Assembly: GCA_028274465.1 (NCBI GenBank)
Contig: CM051455.1
Span: 111,474,261 to 111,538,260 of the forward strand
Direction of reading: 5' to 3'
Origin: Plantago ovata
Lineage: Eukaryota; Streptophyta; Magnoliopsida; Lamiales; Plantaginaceae
DNA: 64,000 bases
Below, piece by piece: positions 55,776 to 64,000 of the stretch (positions within the stretch are counted from its first letter, which is position 1; the number at the start of each line of letters is the position of its first letter). The notes below the pieces were generated by a model, which worked only from the letters and a program-made list of their open reading frames with translations, was not told the DNA's origin and made no database searches. The translations under genes were made by a program, and so were the position numbers.

Positions 55776-57031
55776 ATGGCACCAAAGAGACAGTCCTCTA
55801 AGACATCAAAATCATCTAAGGTTGACAGTGTTGGAAAAAGCACTGCTCCGGTGATAACTCCGGCAACCAACACAGTGAAAATTGTGTTGAAAAACGACCG
55901 AATAACCAAAAAACCTATGCCGCCTGCATATCTAGACACTGCAAAGTGTGAGATGATAATGCAATGGGGCGGATTTGCCAAAGAGAAGTATATCCGATAC
56001 TTCTATGAACAATAACTTGACGGTGAAAATGACGAGGCGCTTGACTTGATAAAACAACAAGGCCTTACTCTCTTCATAACTGCTCGCCCTAAGAAAGTGA
56101 GTATGTTAGACACAATGGAATTCTACAACAATGCAAAAATCCAGACTCTGACTGATGGTCAAGGAGTCACGGAAAAAGTGATTTCCACCACAGTTCAAGG
56201 TGTGCAAATCGTCCTGAAATGGACTGATTTAGCCGACATCTTTCAGATTCCGACCACCGGAACTGAAGATGACATCACTGCCACTGACGAAGAAATTGAA
56301 GCTTTCTACAGTGATGTCAGAAACGAGAAAATGAAGAAAGGAGAGATTGCTCCCGTGACTTGTACAAAGCACGTTAAGAGGAAGCATCTCCGCCATTCAC
56401 TTGGTCTAGTAGCTCTTCTACTAATCAAAGTCTTAGACTCCCAAGTCGGAGGAATAGACCAAGTTGGCTTGAGAAGGTGGCCGCTGCTGATGCATATCCA
56501 TGACAACAAAACCGAGCTCAACTGGGCAAAGTACATTTTCAACAGACTTGTTGATTGTGTTACTAAATTCAAGGTTAAGGTTGAAGACAACAATGTCTCA
56601 CCTACCTTCCCAGTCATCTATGGACTAAAAATATGCTATATCCTTGAACACTTCAGGATTCAGCTGAGACCCATTGCCGATTAAGAAATCAGTATGCAAT
56701 GTGGGAAGAGCCTTCTACAAGCAAAATGCACCTAAGCTTGCTGATAAGAAATTAAAGAAGACAACAGCTGCAAATGTTGTCATCACAAGTCAGCAAGAAA
56801 GGTATACAACAGCTGTAGATGTTGTTGCCACTACTCAGCAAGAAAATGTTCCAACAGCTGAAAAGTTGTTGATGAAACTGCTGTAGATGGTGATCAAGAA
56901 AAGTGTACAACAGCCGTTGCTGAAAATGCAACTACTGACGCTACTGCTGGAGAGAAACTTGAAAAATCAAAGAAGAAAAAGAGGAAAGCTGATGATGACA
57001 CTCAGACTGCAGCGTCATCAGCTAACCCCGT
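55776..57031 (+). pseudogene. Copia B ORF3, N-terminal part, truncated by the Tat LTR
   Basis: It starts MAPKRQSSKTSKSSKV like D. A TAA at 56013 replaces a GAA. The frame continues from there through the conserved N-terminal block (LKWTDLADIFQIPTTGTEDD, RRWPLLMHIHDNK, ILEHFRIQL) to a two-base deletion near 56670 that shifts the frame. Further stops follow, such as TAG at 56884. At 57032 the reverse LTR of the Tat element interrupts it inside the lysine-rich region. It confirms the CAG codon that is TAG in Copia D. Confidence 0.82.
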
Positions 57032-57783
57032 TGTTGAAGGGTAATTCGTGTTTCTTTCTAAGTTCGCAATGAGTCGCTAGTCTAAGTCATTCTAGTTCTT
57101 CTTCTTGTAGTGTTCCTCTAAGATAGGAAGTGAGCCTTCTTGTAGCTTCCTCGTACCTGAAATAGACTAGAGGGGGGGTTAGTGTCTCTTGCCCGGTCTG
57201 TAAGGTATCAGACCGGAGAGGCGACTTTACGAGTAGGGAGTTGTGAGGCTTCCCTAGTATGAGTAGTGAAAGTGGTGCTCGTGTGGTGTCATTAATGCTT
57301 ACTGTTGAGGAGTAAATGAGGCCTTTATATACTTGAGGCCTTTCAACTTCCGGTCGCGTAGGATCACGCCACGTGTACGGCTAGGATTGAGGCCTTCCTC
57401 GGCCCAGGCCCATTAAGGAGGTCCGTGGGCCTTGGCCCAAGAGAGCAACCATGGCTGGTCGCTCTGGGGTCCTCGTGCCTTCCTTGTGCGTGGATGATGC
57501 GAGTAGTGTCCTGCTCAGTTTCTGTCAAGGAGCGTTACCTTGACGTAAGGTCTCCTCGAGCCCGGGAGATGCTCCTCGAGCCCACTGGCAGCTTTGTCCT
57601 CGTGAGGAGCTTATTTTGAGGGTTGTCCTCCGAGTGATGGTCGGACCCTATGTTGGTCGATCCACACCTTAGTGACATACTTGGGTGTGGTCGTGCCCCT
57701 TGAGGGACGGCCTATGATGCTTTGTCGCGCTCTTAGACCGCTCCAGTTCGTACATGCGGACTGGACATATTTCAACCCTAACA
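57032..57783 (-). repeat. 3' LTR of the Tat-lineage element
   Basis: On the + strand it runs from TGTTGAAGGG to CAACCCTAACA (752 bp). The ends are imperfect inverted repeats (TGTTAGGGTTG read from the other side). A minus-strand TATA (TATATAAAG) lies near 57327-57336. The G/C content is clearly higher than in the copia sequence it interrupts. Confidence 0.8.
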
Positions 57784-57801
57784 TATGTCCCCCTAGTTTC
57801 C
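57784..57801 (-). promoter_or_regulatory. Polypurine tract of the Tat-lineage element
   Basis: The minus strand reads GGAAACTAGGGGGACATA directly before the LTR start TGTTAGGG. Confidence 0.72.
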
Positions 57802-58586
57802 AAGTATCTTTGTAGAAGATAGTTGAGGAACTATGTTGAAGTAGAGGTCGAGCAGAGCCTCGACTAGTAGTGGGCGAAAAAAGATTTCCGTATTCGCACC
57901 TTGGTATCTTTCCCTCCTCCTATCTCTCCCTCCCCCCCCCTTTTTATAGGGTGCGAGCAGACGTTGCTCGGACCGTATGAAAAGAGGTATTTTTGCTGGA
58001 AAAGATCGGATCCGGGTAAGTATTCCTTAGTGGAATGGAATGACTTCCTGCCACTTTTTGCTTGCAAAGTATCTCGCGGAGAGATACTTGTGTAAAAGGA
58101 ATGGAATGACTTCCTGCCGCTTTTTGCTTGCAAAGTATCTCGCGGAGAGATACTTGTGTAAAAGGAATGGAATGACTTCCTGTCGCTTTTTGCTTGCAAA
58201 GTATCTCGCGGAGAGATACTTGTGTAAAAGGAATGAGGAAATCTCGAGGAGAGTAGCTTCATGGGAAGCTCCTCGGTCCCCTGACACGTGTTCGTCAAGT
58301 TTTCGCTTTTCTGACAGTTTTCGCGATGTTGACCCGAGGAGGACAGATCATGGTGGTCGATCTGTCTCTGCGTGTCCCGAGTAGGTCCGTGCTCGCGCCG
58401 CGAGTTGATTGCCGTGGTTAGGTAATTCGTTCCGGGTTTGAGAGCGTGTTCGAGCCGGAGCGGGAGCGCGGAGGGCAAAATAGGAAATTCGCCCGGCGGC
58501 GGCAATCTGGGCCGTTCATCTCTGCCACGTGTTCGGTCCCGATGGAGCGAGGGGCCGCGACGTTTCAAATTCCTCGGATACCCCTC
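57802..58586. other. Non-coding stretch with 66-bp tandem repeats
   Basis: It lies between the PPT and the promoter of the antisense gene. It contains three 66-bp tandem repeats (58035-58232) and GC-rich sequence up to the TATA box. A 260-codon minus-strand frame here is produced by the repeat, whose length is a multiple of three, and is not accepted as a gene. Confidence 0.6.
58035..58232. repeat. Three tandem 66-bp repeats, each with a hairpin
   Basis: TGACTTCCTG starts at 58041, 58107 and 58173, giving a period of 66. Copies differ at a base or two (CCAC, CCGC, TCGC). Each unit contains GTATCTC-GCGGA-GAGATAC, a 7-bp stem. Confidence 0.92.
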
Positions 58587-58594
58587 TATAAATA
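58587..58594 (+). promoter_or_regulatory. TATA box of the antisense gene
   Basis: TATAAATA in CCTCTATAAATAGGTGAGG. Transcription would start near 58620. A 5' leader then runs to a donor-like site CAAGTAAGT (GT at 58827), and an acceptor CCTTTTAG ends at 59459, directly before the ATG at 59461. This suggests a leader intron of about 630 nt. Confidence 0.6.
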
Positions 58595-61252
58595 GGTGAG
58601 GACCGAATTCGTTTTCACTTTCTGCCAAAATTTCTGTCGAATTCACTTGAGAGAGCGAGGAGCGTAAAAAAGCAATCGAAGAGCAACTTTTCGTGATCGA
58701 GTAGTGCCGTAGTCGAGACCAATAGAGCGCGAGGAGTGTTACCGGTAGCCAGAACGCAATTTTCAGGCAACTTGCTGATTTTCCGGCTTCCTTTCAGGCT
58801 TCCAACTCCTACCAACTTATAAACAAGTAAGTTTCCAGTCTTTTGCCTTTAATTTCTTGCTTTAATCTTCTCCATTTCGCTTGAATTTGCTACTCTTTTG
58901 CGGAATTTTCTGTGTATGCCTTCAGTTCCATTTCTTTTTCTGTTTTGCCTTGCCGGAATGTTGTCTGAAATTCTTGCCGGTGGACGGCGGCCTTAGAACG
59001 GCATTGGACCTAATAAAACTGTAAACGGAGTTTAACGGAATCGATTTGGATGGATTTGATTTGCATGGCCGTAGAAGTAGCTCCCTTTTTCTTTGCTGTA
59101 TAACCCTTGTTGCCTCCTCATTAGCGTACGGCTGTAGAAATAATTGTAGGAAGTTTTTCGGGCGGTTGGTCGCTCTTCGATTTTTGTATATGCATGTGCT
59201 CGCTCCTGTTTTGCTGTATATGCATGTGGTCATGCTGCTCGATTTTTCACTCATGCTTTGAGCGGTTGGTCGCTCCTTGTATGCTACTCGATCCCCCTTT
59301 ATTTTTTGCTGTAGAGTAACTTCTTGCCTATTTGTGCCGTTTTTTCATTTTTTTGTGAGATTTATCTCCGTTCGGGAGGTCGAGCATAATCAATACACAT
59401 AAACGGACCTCTCGGACTATCACCACCCATCCTTACTATTTTCCTGGCCTACCTTTTAGGATGTCCGAGAGCGACGACAGCCAAAACCGTAACGACGCTC
59501 TTGATTACGGGAGCGGCCAGGAGACGTCCGAGGAGACGTCCATATCGACTACCTTCCTGGATCAGCTCTCCTCCGATCATGACGAACCGGCTCCTGAGGT
59601 CGAGGAGGGTGAGAGTGGGGATAGCGAGGAAGGAGAAGAGGATGACTCCGAGGAGGAGGAAGAGGAGGATGAGTTCCGCCTGGAGGTTCGAAGACGGCGG
59701 AGTGCCGACGAGAGTTTTATCGATGATAGGACCGAGGCACAAGGGGGTCCTCCCGACACAGGCGTCCCAGCCGCCATCATAACTCAAGCCGCCCAGGTAT
59801 TCGGGCGCGATTATGGTGTCCGAGGTAGTCTCGACCCGGCTCCTATCCGGATCGAGGACATGGACGATACCGAGCAGCCTACTCCGGAGCTGGCTTGGTT
59901 CGAGGAGGGTGAACACTCTTTCCAGGGAGGCCAGCATGAGGAAACTGAGCGGCCTTCCCCATCTCGAGTACGCAGGTCCGATCTGCCCGTGCAAACAGTT
60001 CGTCGCACGGTGATTAGTAGCGACGATGATTCGCTGGAGCTGATAGGTGATCTCCACGGGAATGAAGCTGGTCCGAGCCGCAGTTTTCCCTCTCCTTCCT
60101 TTTCTGAGATGAACAGGAACGCGGAGCGAGAACTGCTAATCCAAGAGCAGTATTGTTTTGACGACTTGATTCCCTATGAGACCATCGATCCGACCCAGAT
60201 CGACTTTAGCTTCCCCGCACCAAGTAACGTAAGACCTCCCAATCCGATCGAGGAGGCTGAAGGGGAGCGTGCCAGAGCTGCTCTTGAGCGCGACCGCAAG
60301 CGTAAGCGGGGCGAGGAGGTTTTAATTCCTGATGATGATGAGGAAGTTGTTCACGCACCGGGTAAAGCCCCGAAGAGATCGAAGAAGAAGGCTTCTCGAT
60401 CTAGAAAGAAGACTGTTGAGCCCGAGGAGGCCGCCAAAGTGACCGTGGAAAATGTGAAGAATTTCACATGAGGACCTAAGGATGTTGACCTCCCCGATGC
60501 CCAGGGTGAGAAAAACGAAGACGGATCGATCCCGACGACTGCCTCCACGGTTAAGAAGGAGGAGATATCAGCCATTCGCCAAAAATACCGGTTGAGCAAG
60601 AGGAAGATAGACATCCTCGTTCCTCGTCCCGATCAGACCTTTTACAATGCTCTGCCAGGTTATATGGTTGTGCATCTTCTGACGCTGGATCGAGGATGGA
60701 TCCTTCCTTTTTGTGATCCTTTTAAGGACATTATCAATCAACTGGGTCTCGCTCCGTGGCAGCTTCTCCCTAGTGCCTTTGGCACTCTCATTTGTTTCGG
60801 GGTGCTCTGCAAGAAGCTTGGAATCCCGGTGAACTTTCATAACTTCAACCAGCTCTTCAGGGTATCGATGAGCTCCGGGAATAAATTCTTCTATTATTTC
60901 AACACTCGGCTCGGGCTTGGGTTTATTGTGGATGCTCCGTCCTCCTCGGGCAACAAGTGGTTCCACCGGTACATCTATGTGAAGAAGAAGAAGCTCCCCG
61001 GTATGAGCGACTCTGATGTGGAGTGGGGAGTACCCAAGCACTTTTATCGAGGACCAATTTCTGAGCGGTACCCTCACCCTGTCGAGTTCGACCCTTGGGT
61101 TCAGGCGCTCGAGGAGAAAAATGCTAGCGAGGACCCTGAGAAGTATTTCTACTGGGGGTTGGTGTTACAACCGCTCCCTTATCTGGCCGGTCTGTCCTCG
61201 CCGGTCTACACGGGTTACAAGGACTCGGGCAACATCGATGATCTCCTCTTTG

Positions 61253-61382
61253 GTAACTAGATCGAGGACACCCTTGTATTTACTTGTGTTTTTACTTGTG
61301 TTTTTTTTTTTTCTCTGTTTTCCCTGTATCGAATGCCCTTGCTATTCGCGCTTGCTAACATTTGTCCTCTTCGATCTTGCAG
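61253..61382 (+). other. Intron 1 of the antisense gene
   Basis: TTTG-GTAACT at the donor and a T-rich tract ending TCTTGCAG at the acceptor. Splicing changes the frame from the exon 1 frame to the exon 2 frame with a split glutamate codon. Without it translation stops at 61260. Confidence 0.7.
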
Positions 61383-61840
61383 AGTACTGGTTCGCTTGGA
61401 TCATGTCGAAGACCTTGGAAGCCAAGGAGGAGCAAAGGCGCAAACAGCGCTTGGCTGGTAAGACCACGAAGATCCTCGGGTCTCTGGACATTAGCCATCC
61501 TAAGAACGCCGCGGAGCATCGGGACGCTCTGGCTAAGGAGGGACTCGCGACAATCGAGGATCCCTTGGAGGCCGTTAAGCGAAAGGCCGCGGAGGATGCG
61601 GCCGCTGCAAAGAAGACCGGGGAGGCCGACCAAGGTAACTCGGAAAAGCGTCCTAAGGACCGGGCTCCTCCAGCAAAACGAGCCGGCGCGAAGAGGCAAT
61701 TGAACTTGGGTGCGACCGACCAGCCTGCTCGCAAAAAGGGGGCGGCCGCTCTGGATGTCGACCGCGACGCTGAAATAAAGCGGTTCGTCCAAATGTCCGA
61801 GCTGGACCGTGCTCACGAATTGAGCCTCTGCGCTCTTCAG

Positions 61841-61922
61841 GTAAACCTTATGCGAAATTTTTACAAGTGTAACTTATTTCCTTCTCGCTTTTGCAAAATC
61901 TGACTTCTTCAATCTATTGCAG
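61841..61922 (+). other. Intron 2 of the antisense gene
   Basis: CTTCAG-GTAAAC at the donor and CTATTGCAG at the acceptor, phase 0. The coding frame continues as a coiled coil (LEHIKEAYANVAADR). Confidence 0.75.
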
Positions 61923-62775
61923 CTCGAGCACATCAAGGAGGCGTATGCTAATGTTGCGGCTGATCGCTCCGACATAGGCCAGGTGATCGAGGAGCTCGAG
62001 AAGACGGTGGCGGCAGAAAAGGCAAAGGCCCAGGTGGCGAATGAGGAGGTCTGCAAGTCCCATGAAAAAGTGGACCAGCTCGAGAAGGAATTGGCCCGGG
62101 AGAAGCAGAGGGCTCTGAGTTACAAAGGTGGATACTCCACTCTGTCGCAGTGCATGCAAAGTTTAAGGACAGTGTGCTATCCTTCCTTGTCGGTAGCCGG
62201 CTCGAGACAGCCCGGGATTTTATGGAGTCCGCCACTTACAAGTTGGCTACCCAAGACATAAGGGACACAGCTCGCGAGGAGGGTTTCTTCTCCTGCATCA
62301 GGCAGCTAAAAAGGGTGAAGCTCCTTCCCGAGGATTTCGATGTGCATGCTCGCGATGATATGCATTCCGGGAGGCGCGATGACATGACCCGGTATCCTGA
62401 TGAGATTCCGAGCGATGAGATGCATCATGCATGCGAGTTCGGGGAGCTTGTCACGGATCCGGATGTGCCTTACCCAAGTAAGCCTTCATATCTCCCCCGG
62501 TGGGTCCCGAGTGCATCCGGGCCGGTCTCCTTCTTCCGTTCGAGAAGGCTCCTCTCCGAAACGCAAATTGGATCCAACTTAACAAACCGGTGATGGGGCG
62601 CGGAGAGGGCTTTGTGGAGCCGGAGCTGACTGCCCATGCTGGTGCTATAAGGGAGGCTCGCGAGAAGGGTGGCGACATGAACTTGCACAACCCGAACAGC
62701 CCTTCTCGAGCCGGTGCCTCTACGAGCAGCGTCCCTGCCAACCAGAGCGAGTTCTCGGCGAGCCGGACCCGTTGA

Positions 62776-63507
62776 ACAAGGCCGAGTATGCTCGGTTAAC
62801 ATTTGTACTTGTAATTTTTCCAAGTTTTTTCTGAACAATTTCCTGCTTCCGTAATTTGCTATTCGGCCCCTTGTGGCATACTTCATAATTTATCATTCGG
62901 CCCTTTGCGGCGTACTCGATCCATGTTGTATTGTAACATAATGTATGTTTTCTTGTCTTGTTTCAATGCAATTTGCTCCTCGATTTTTTTCTATACTTAG
63001 CATTTTTCTACTTGCTCCGTAGTTATGACGTATAACTCGAATAGAGTAGTCAAATACAAGTAAGTGTGGATCGAGTAGCCTCGCTCCTCGAGACATAAAA
63101 TAGCAAGATACTCTTTGTTAACAACTTGGTTGATATTGTTCGAACTCGTGATATAGTTGAAGCGCTCCTCGATTTCCTTTAATAATCAATAGAAAATCTA
63201 AGTGTTGGGCGAAATCGATTTTGGTTTCTCCTCGATCTCCTTCCGCTCACCGGTTCCAATATGCAAATTGAGTAGGTTTTCATAATTGAATAGCAGCATA
63301 ACAGTTCTAAAATTGAACAAGTTTTGAGACGTAGACATTGCATTGATTTGTCGGAAATACAATTACAATGGGGGCTCCTCGGCCAGCTTGCTTACAATGA
63401 TTTTTTAACAAAAGGAAGAGGTACCTCTCACTTGAATCCGTGAGAAATCCTCCTCGATCACTGGACCTTCCACATAGGTTTTCAAAAAGCTTTTTCTTCC
63501 TACAACT
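62776..63507. other. Convergent non-coding stretch between antisense gene and integrase
   Basis: I see no gene. Near 62862-62920 a short sequence is duplicated (ATTCGGCCCCTTGTGGCATACT / ATTCGGCCCTTTGCGGCGTACT, offset 36). It lies in the expected 3' untranslated region of the + strand gene. The rest is A/T-rich. Confidence 0.6.
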
Positions 63508-64000
63508 TCAAGCGTAGAATCTCTGGAGGTTAGAAGTATTCCATGGATTTTTCAATACCCTTCCCTCCATGTCTTGAAGACGATAACTTCCGTTGGACCT
63601 TGCTTCAATTATCTTGTAGGGGCCTTCCCAATTGGGTTGCATCTTCCCAACTTTGCCCAAGATGTCTGCTCTTCGGAGTACTAGGTCTCCTACTTGGAAG
63701 TCTCTTTCTCTTACGCCTTTGTTGTAGGTCTTTGCGATGAGTGCTTGATATCTGAGGATATTGGCCAAGGCGTTGGTCCTCGATTCACTGATTGTCTCTA
63801 GGTCGAAGAGTCTCTCTGTATGATTGTCCTCGGGTTGGTACCCTTGGATTCTGAGGGTTTCCACCGCCACTTCTGCTGGTATGACCGCCTCGGACCCGTA
63901 AACTAGCGAGAAGGGAGTCTCTCTTGTAGCTGTTTTTGAAGTAGTGCGGTATGCCCACACTACTCCATCAAGCTCGTCGACCCAGTCCTTGTTGGTAGCG
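63508..64000 (-). CDS. pol: Gypsy integrase C-terminal end, partial at right edge
   Basis: The minus-strand frame is open from the window edge to TAA/TAG at 63508. It contains the end of the catalytic core (WAYRTTSKTATRETPFSLVYG, SEAVIPAEV) and the C-terminal GPY/F-type DNA-binding module (FQVGDLVLRRAD, KVGKMQPNWEGPYKI, GSYRLQDMEG). It closes with PWNTSNLQRFYA, the usual end of plant Tat/Athila pol. No stop or frameshift is seen in the 164 codons visible, so this element may be younger than its surroundings. The catalytic residues lie outside the window. Confidence 0.92.
   Translation of the reverse strand, partial: ATNKDWVDELDGVVWAYRTTSKTATRETPFSLVYGSEAVIPAEVAVETLRIQGYQPEDNHTERLFDLETISESRTNALANILRYQALIAKTYNKGVRERDFQVGDLVLRRADILGKVGKMQPNWEGPYKIIEARSNGSYRLQDMEGRVLKNPWNTSNLQRFYA

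Larger units (their letters stand above)
40301..57031 (+). mobile_element. Copia B, SIRE-like element, 3' end cut by the Tat element
   Basis: It has a 5' LTR (40301-41875), damaged primer site, gag (41915-44336), protease start (44342-44792), G2 insertion (44793-51916), pol (51917-54865), spacer (54866-55775) and the first part of ORF3 (55776-57031). The Tat-lineage LTR interrupts ORF3 at 57032. The remaining ORF3 and the 3' LTR lie beyond the right edge. GAGTC at 40296-40300 is the likely left target duplication in G1. Confidence 0.88.
59461..62775 (+). pseudogene. Antisense additional gene of the Tat element, spliced
   Basis: Exon 1 runs from ATG 59461 to 61252 in one frame with a single TGA at 60469. 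Intron 61253-61382 (GTAACT...TTGCAG) leads to exon 2 (61383-61840), and intron 61841-61922 (GTAAAC...ATTGCAG) to exon 3, both joins keeping the frame. The product starts with an acidic region, then basic nuclear-signal-like segments (KAPKRSKKKASRSRKK). A globular domain at about residues 390-515 (GLAPWQLLPSAFGTLICFG to FYYFNTRLGLG) resembles the 'putative gypsy type transposon' family. Exon 2 is K/R-rich and exon 3 a coiled coil (VIEELEKTVAAEKAKAQ). In exon 3 the frame changes near 62140 and again near 62480-62560; the last frame ends at 62773. The function is unknown. It is convergent with pol. Confidence 0.72.
57032..64000 (-). mobile_element. Tat-lineage gypsy element, 3' part, open to right edge
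   Basis: On the minus strand the order is integrase C-terminus (63508-64000), a non-coding stretch, an antisense gene on the + strand (58587-62775), a repeat-bearing stretch, PPT and 3' LTR. An additional ORF between integrase and the 3' LTR, often antisense, is a known feature of Tat-lineage elements (Grande, Ogre, Retand group). The left target duplication candidate is CCCGT (57027-57031). The rest of pol, gag and the 5' LTR are outside the window. Confidence 0.82.

Noticed and set aside
58035..58232. CRISPR-like direct repeats
   Set aside because: Three head-to-tail 66-bp units without spacers in a plant retrotransposon; a simple tandem repeat.
57864..58646. 260-codon minus-strand open frame with a 22-residue repeat
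   Set aside because: The repeat comes from the 66-bp tandem DNA repeat, which is open in several frames; no domain, and it overlaps the antisense promoter.
59449..60057. 202-codon minus-strand open frame
   Set aside because: It is antisense to exon 1 of the antisense gene, whose sense frame shows protein-like composition and continues through introns.

Overview
The window is repeat-only DNA from a flowering plant, most likely pericentromeric or other heterochromatin. I see no host gene and no tRNA or rRNA gene. Everything I can place belongs to LTR retrotransposons nested up to four deep. The plant assignment rests on Ty1/Copia elements of SIRE/Maximus type (long gag, extra ORF after pol, initiator-Met primer site), Ty3/Gypsy elements of Athila type (Asp-tRNA primer site, 'plant transposon protein' ORF) and a Tat-lineage Gypsy element with an antisense additional ORF.

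Layout. 1-835 is a decayed minus-strand gypsy gag running off the left edge. Athila-like element G1 (+) starts at 860 and is split by Copia A (2292-37663, target-site duplication AAAAC) and by Copia B (from 40301). Copia A has its 5' LTR and an open 806-aa gag. It is then interrupted by a reverse Athila-like element G0 (6445-17232), which itself carries a solo LTR (13667-15753, TSD CTCAC). Copia A pol continues to 19362, where a reverse copia end (C, 19363-23762) begins. A 100-N gap (23763-23862) joins C head-to-head to a forward copia, D (23863-34822: pol, spacer, very large ORF3, 3' LTR). Copia A then finishes with the end of its ORF3 and its 3' LTR (36091-37663). G1 gag-protease resumes at 37664-39394. 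Copia B contains Athila-like G2 (44793-51916, TSD TGGCA) and is cut at 57032 by a minus-strand Tat-lineage element that runs off the right edge. That element shows a 3' LTR, a spliced antisense gene with its own promoter, and the C-terminal end of integrase.

How the parts work. The copias encode gag, protease, integrase, RT and RNase H, then an ~880-nt spacer with seven small hairpins and a TATA box, then ORF3 (about 1,585 codons in D). The three Athila-like copies encode only gag-protease (G0 also ORF2) and no RT or integrase, so they must move with enzymes supplied in trans. Almost every coding region has stops or frameshifts; Copia A gag is the main exception.

The points most worth checking are the hairpin array with covarying stems after pol, the paired hairpins in the copia U5, the putative internal promoter of ORF3, the RT-less Athila-like family with its GC palindromes and duplicated PPT-like hairpins, and the spliced antisense gene of the Tat element.
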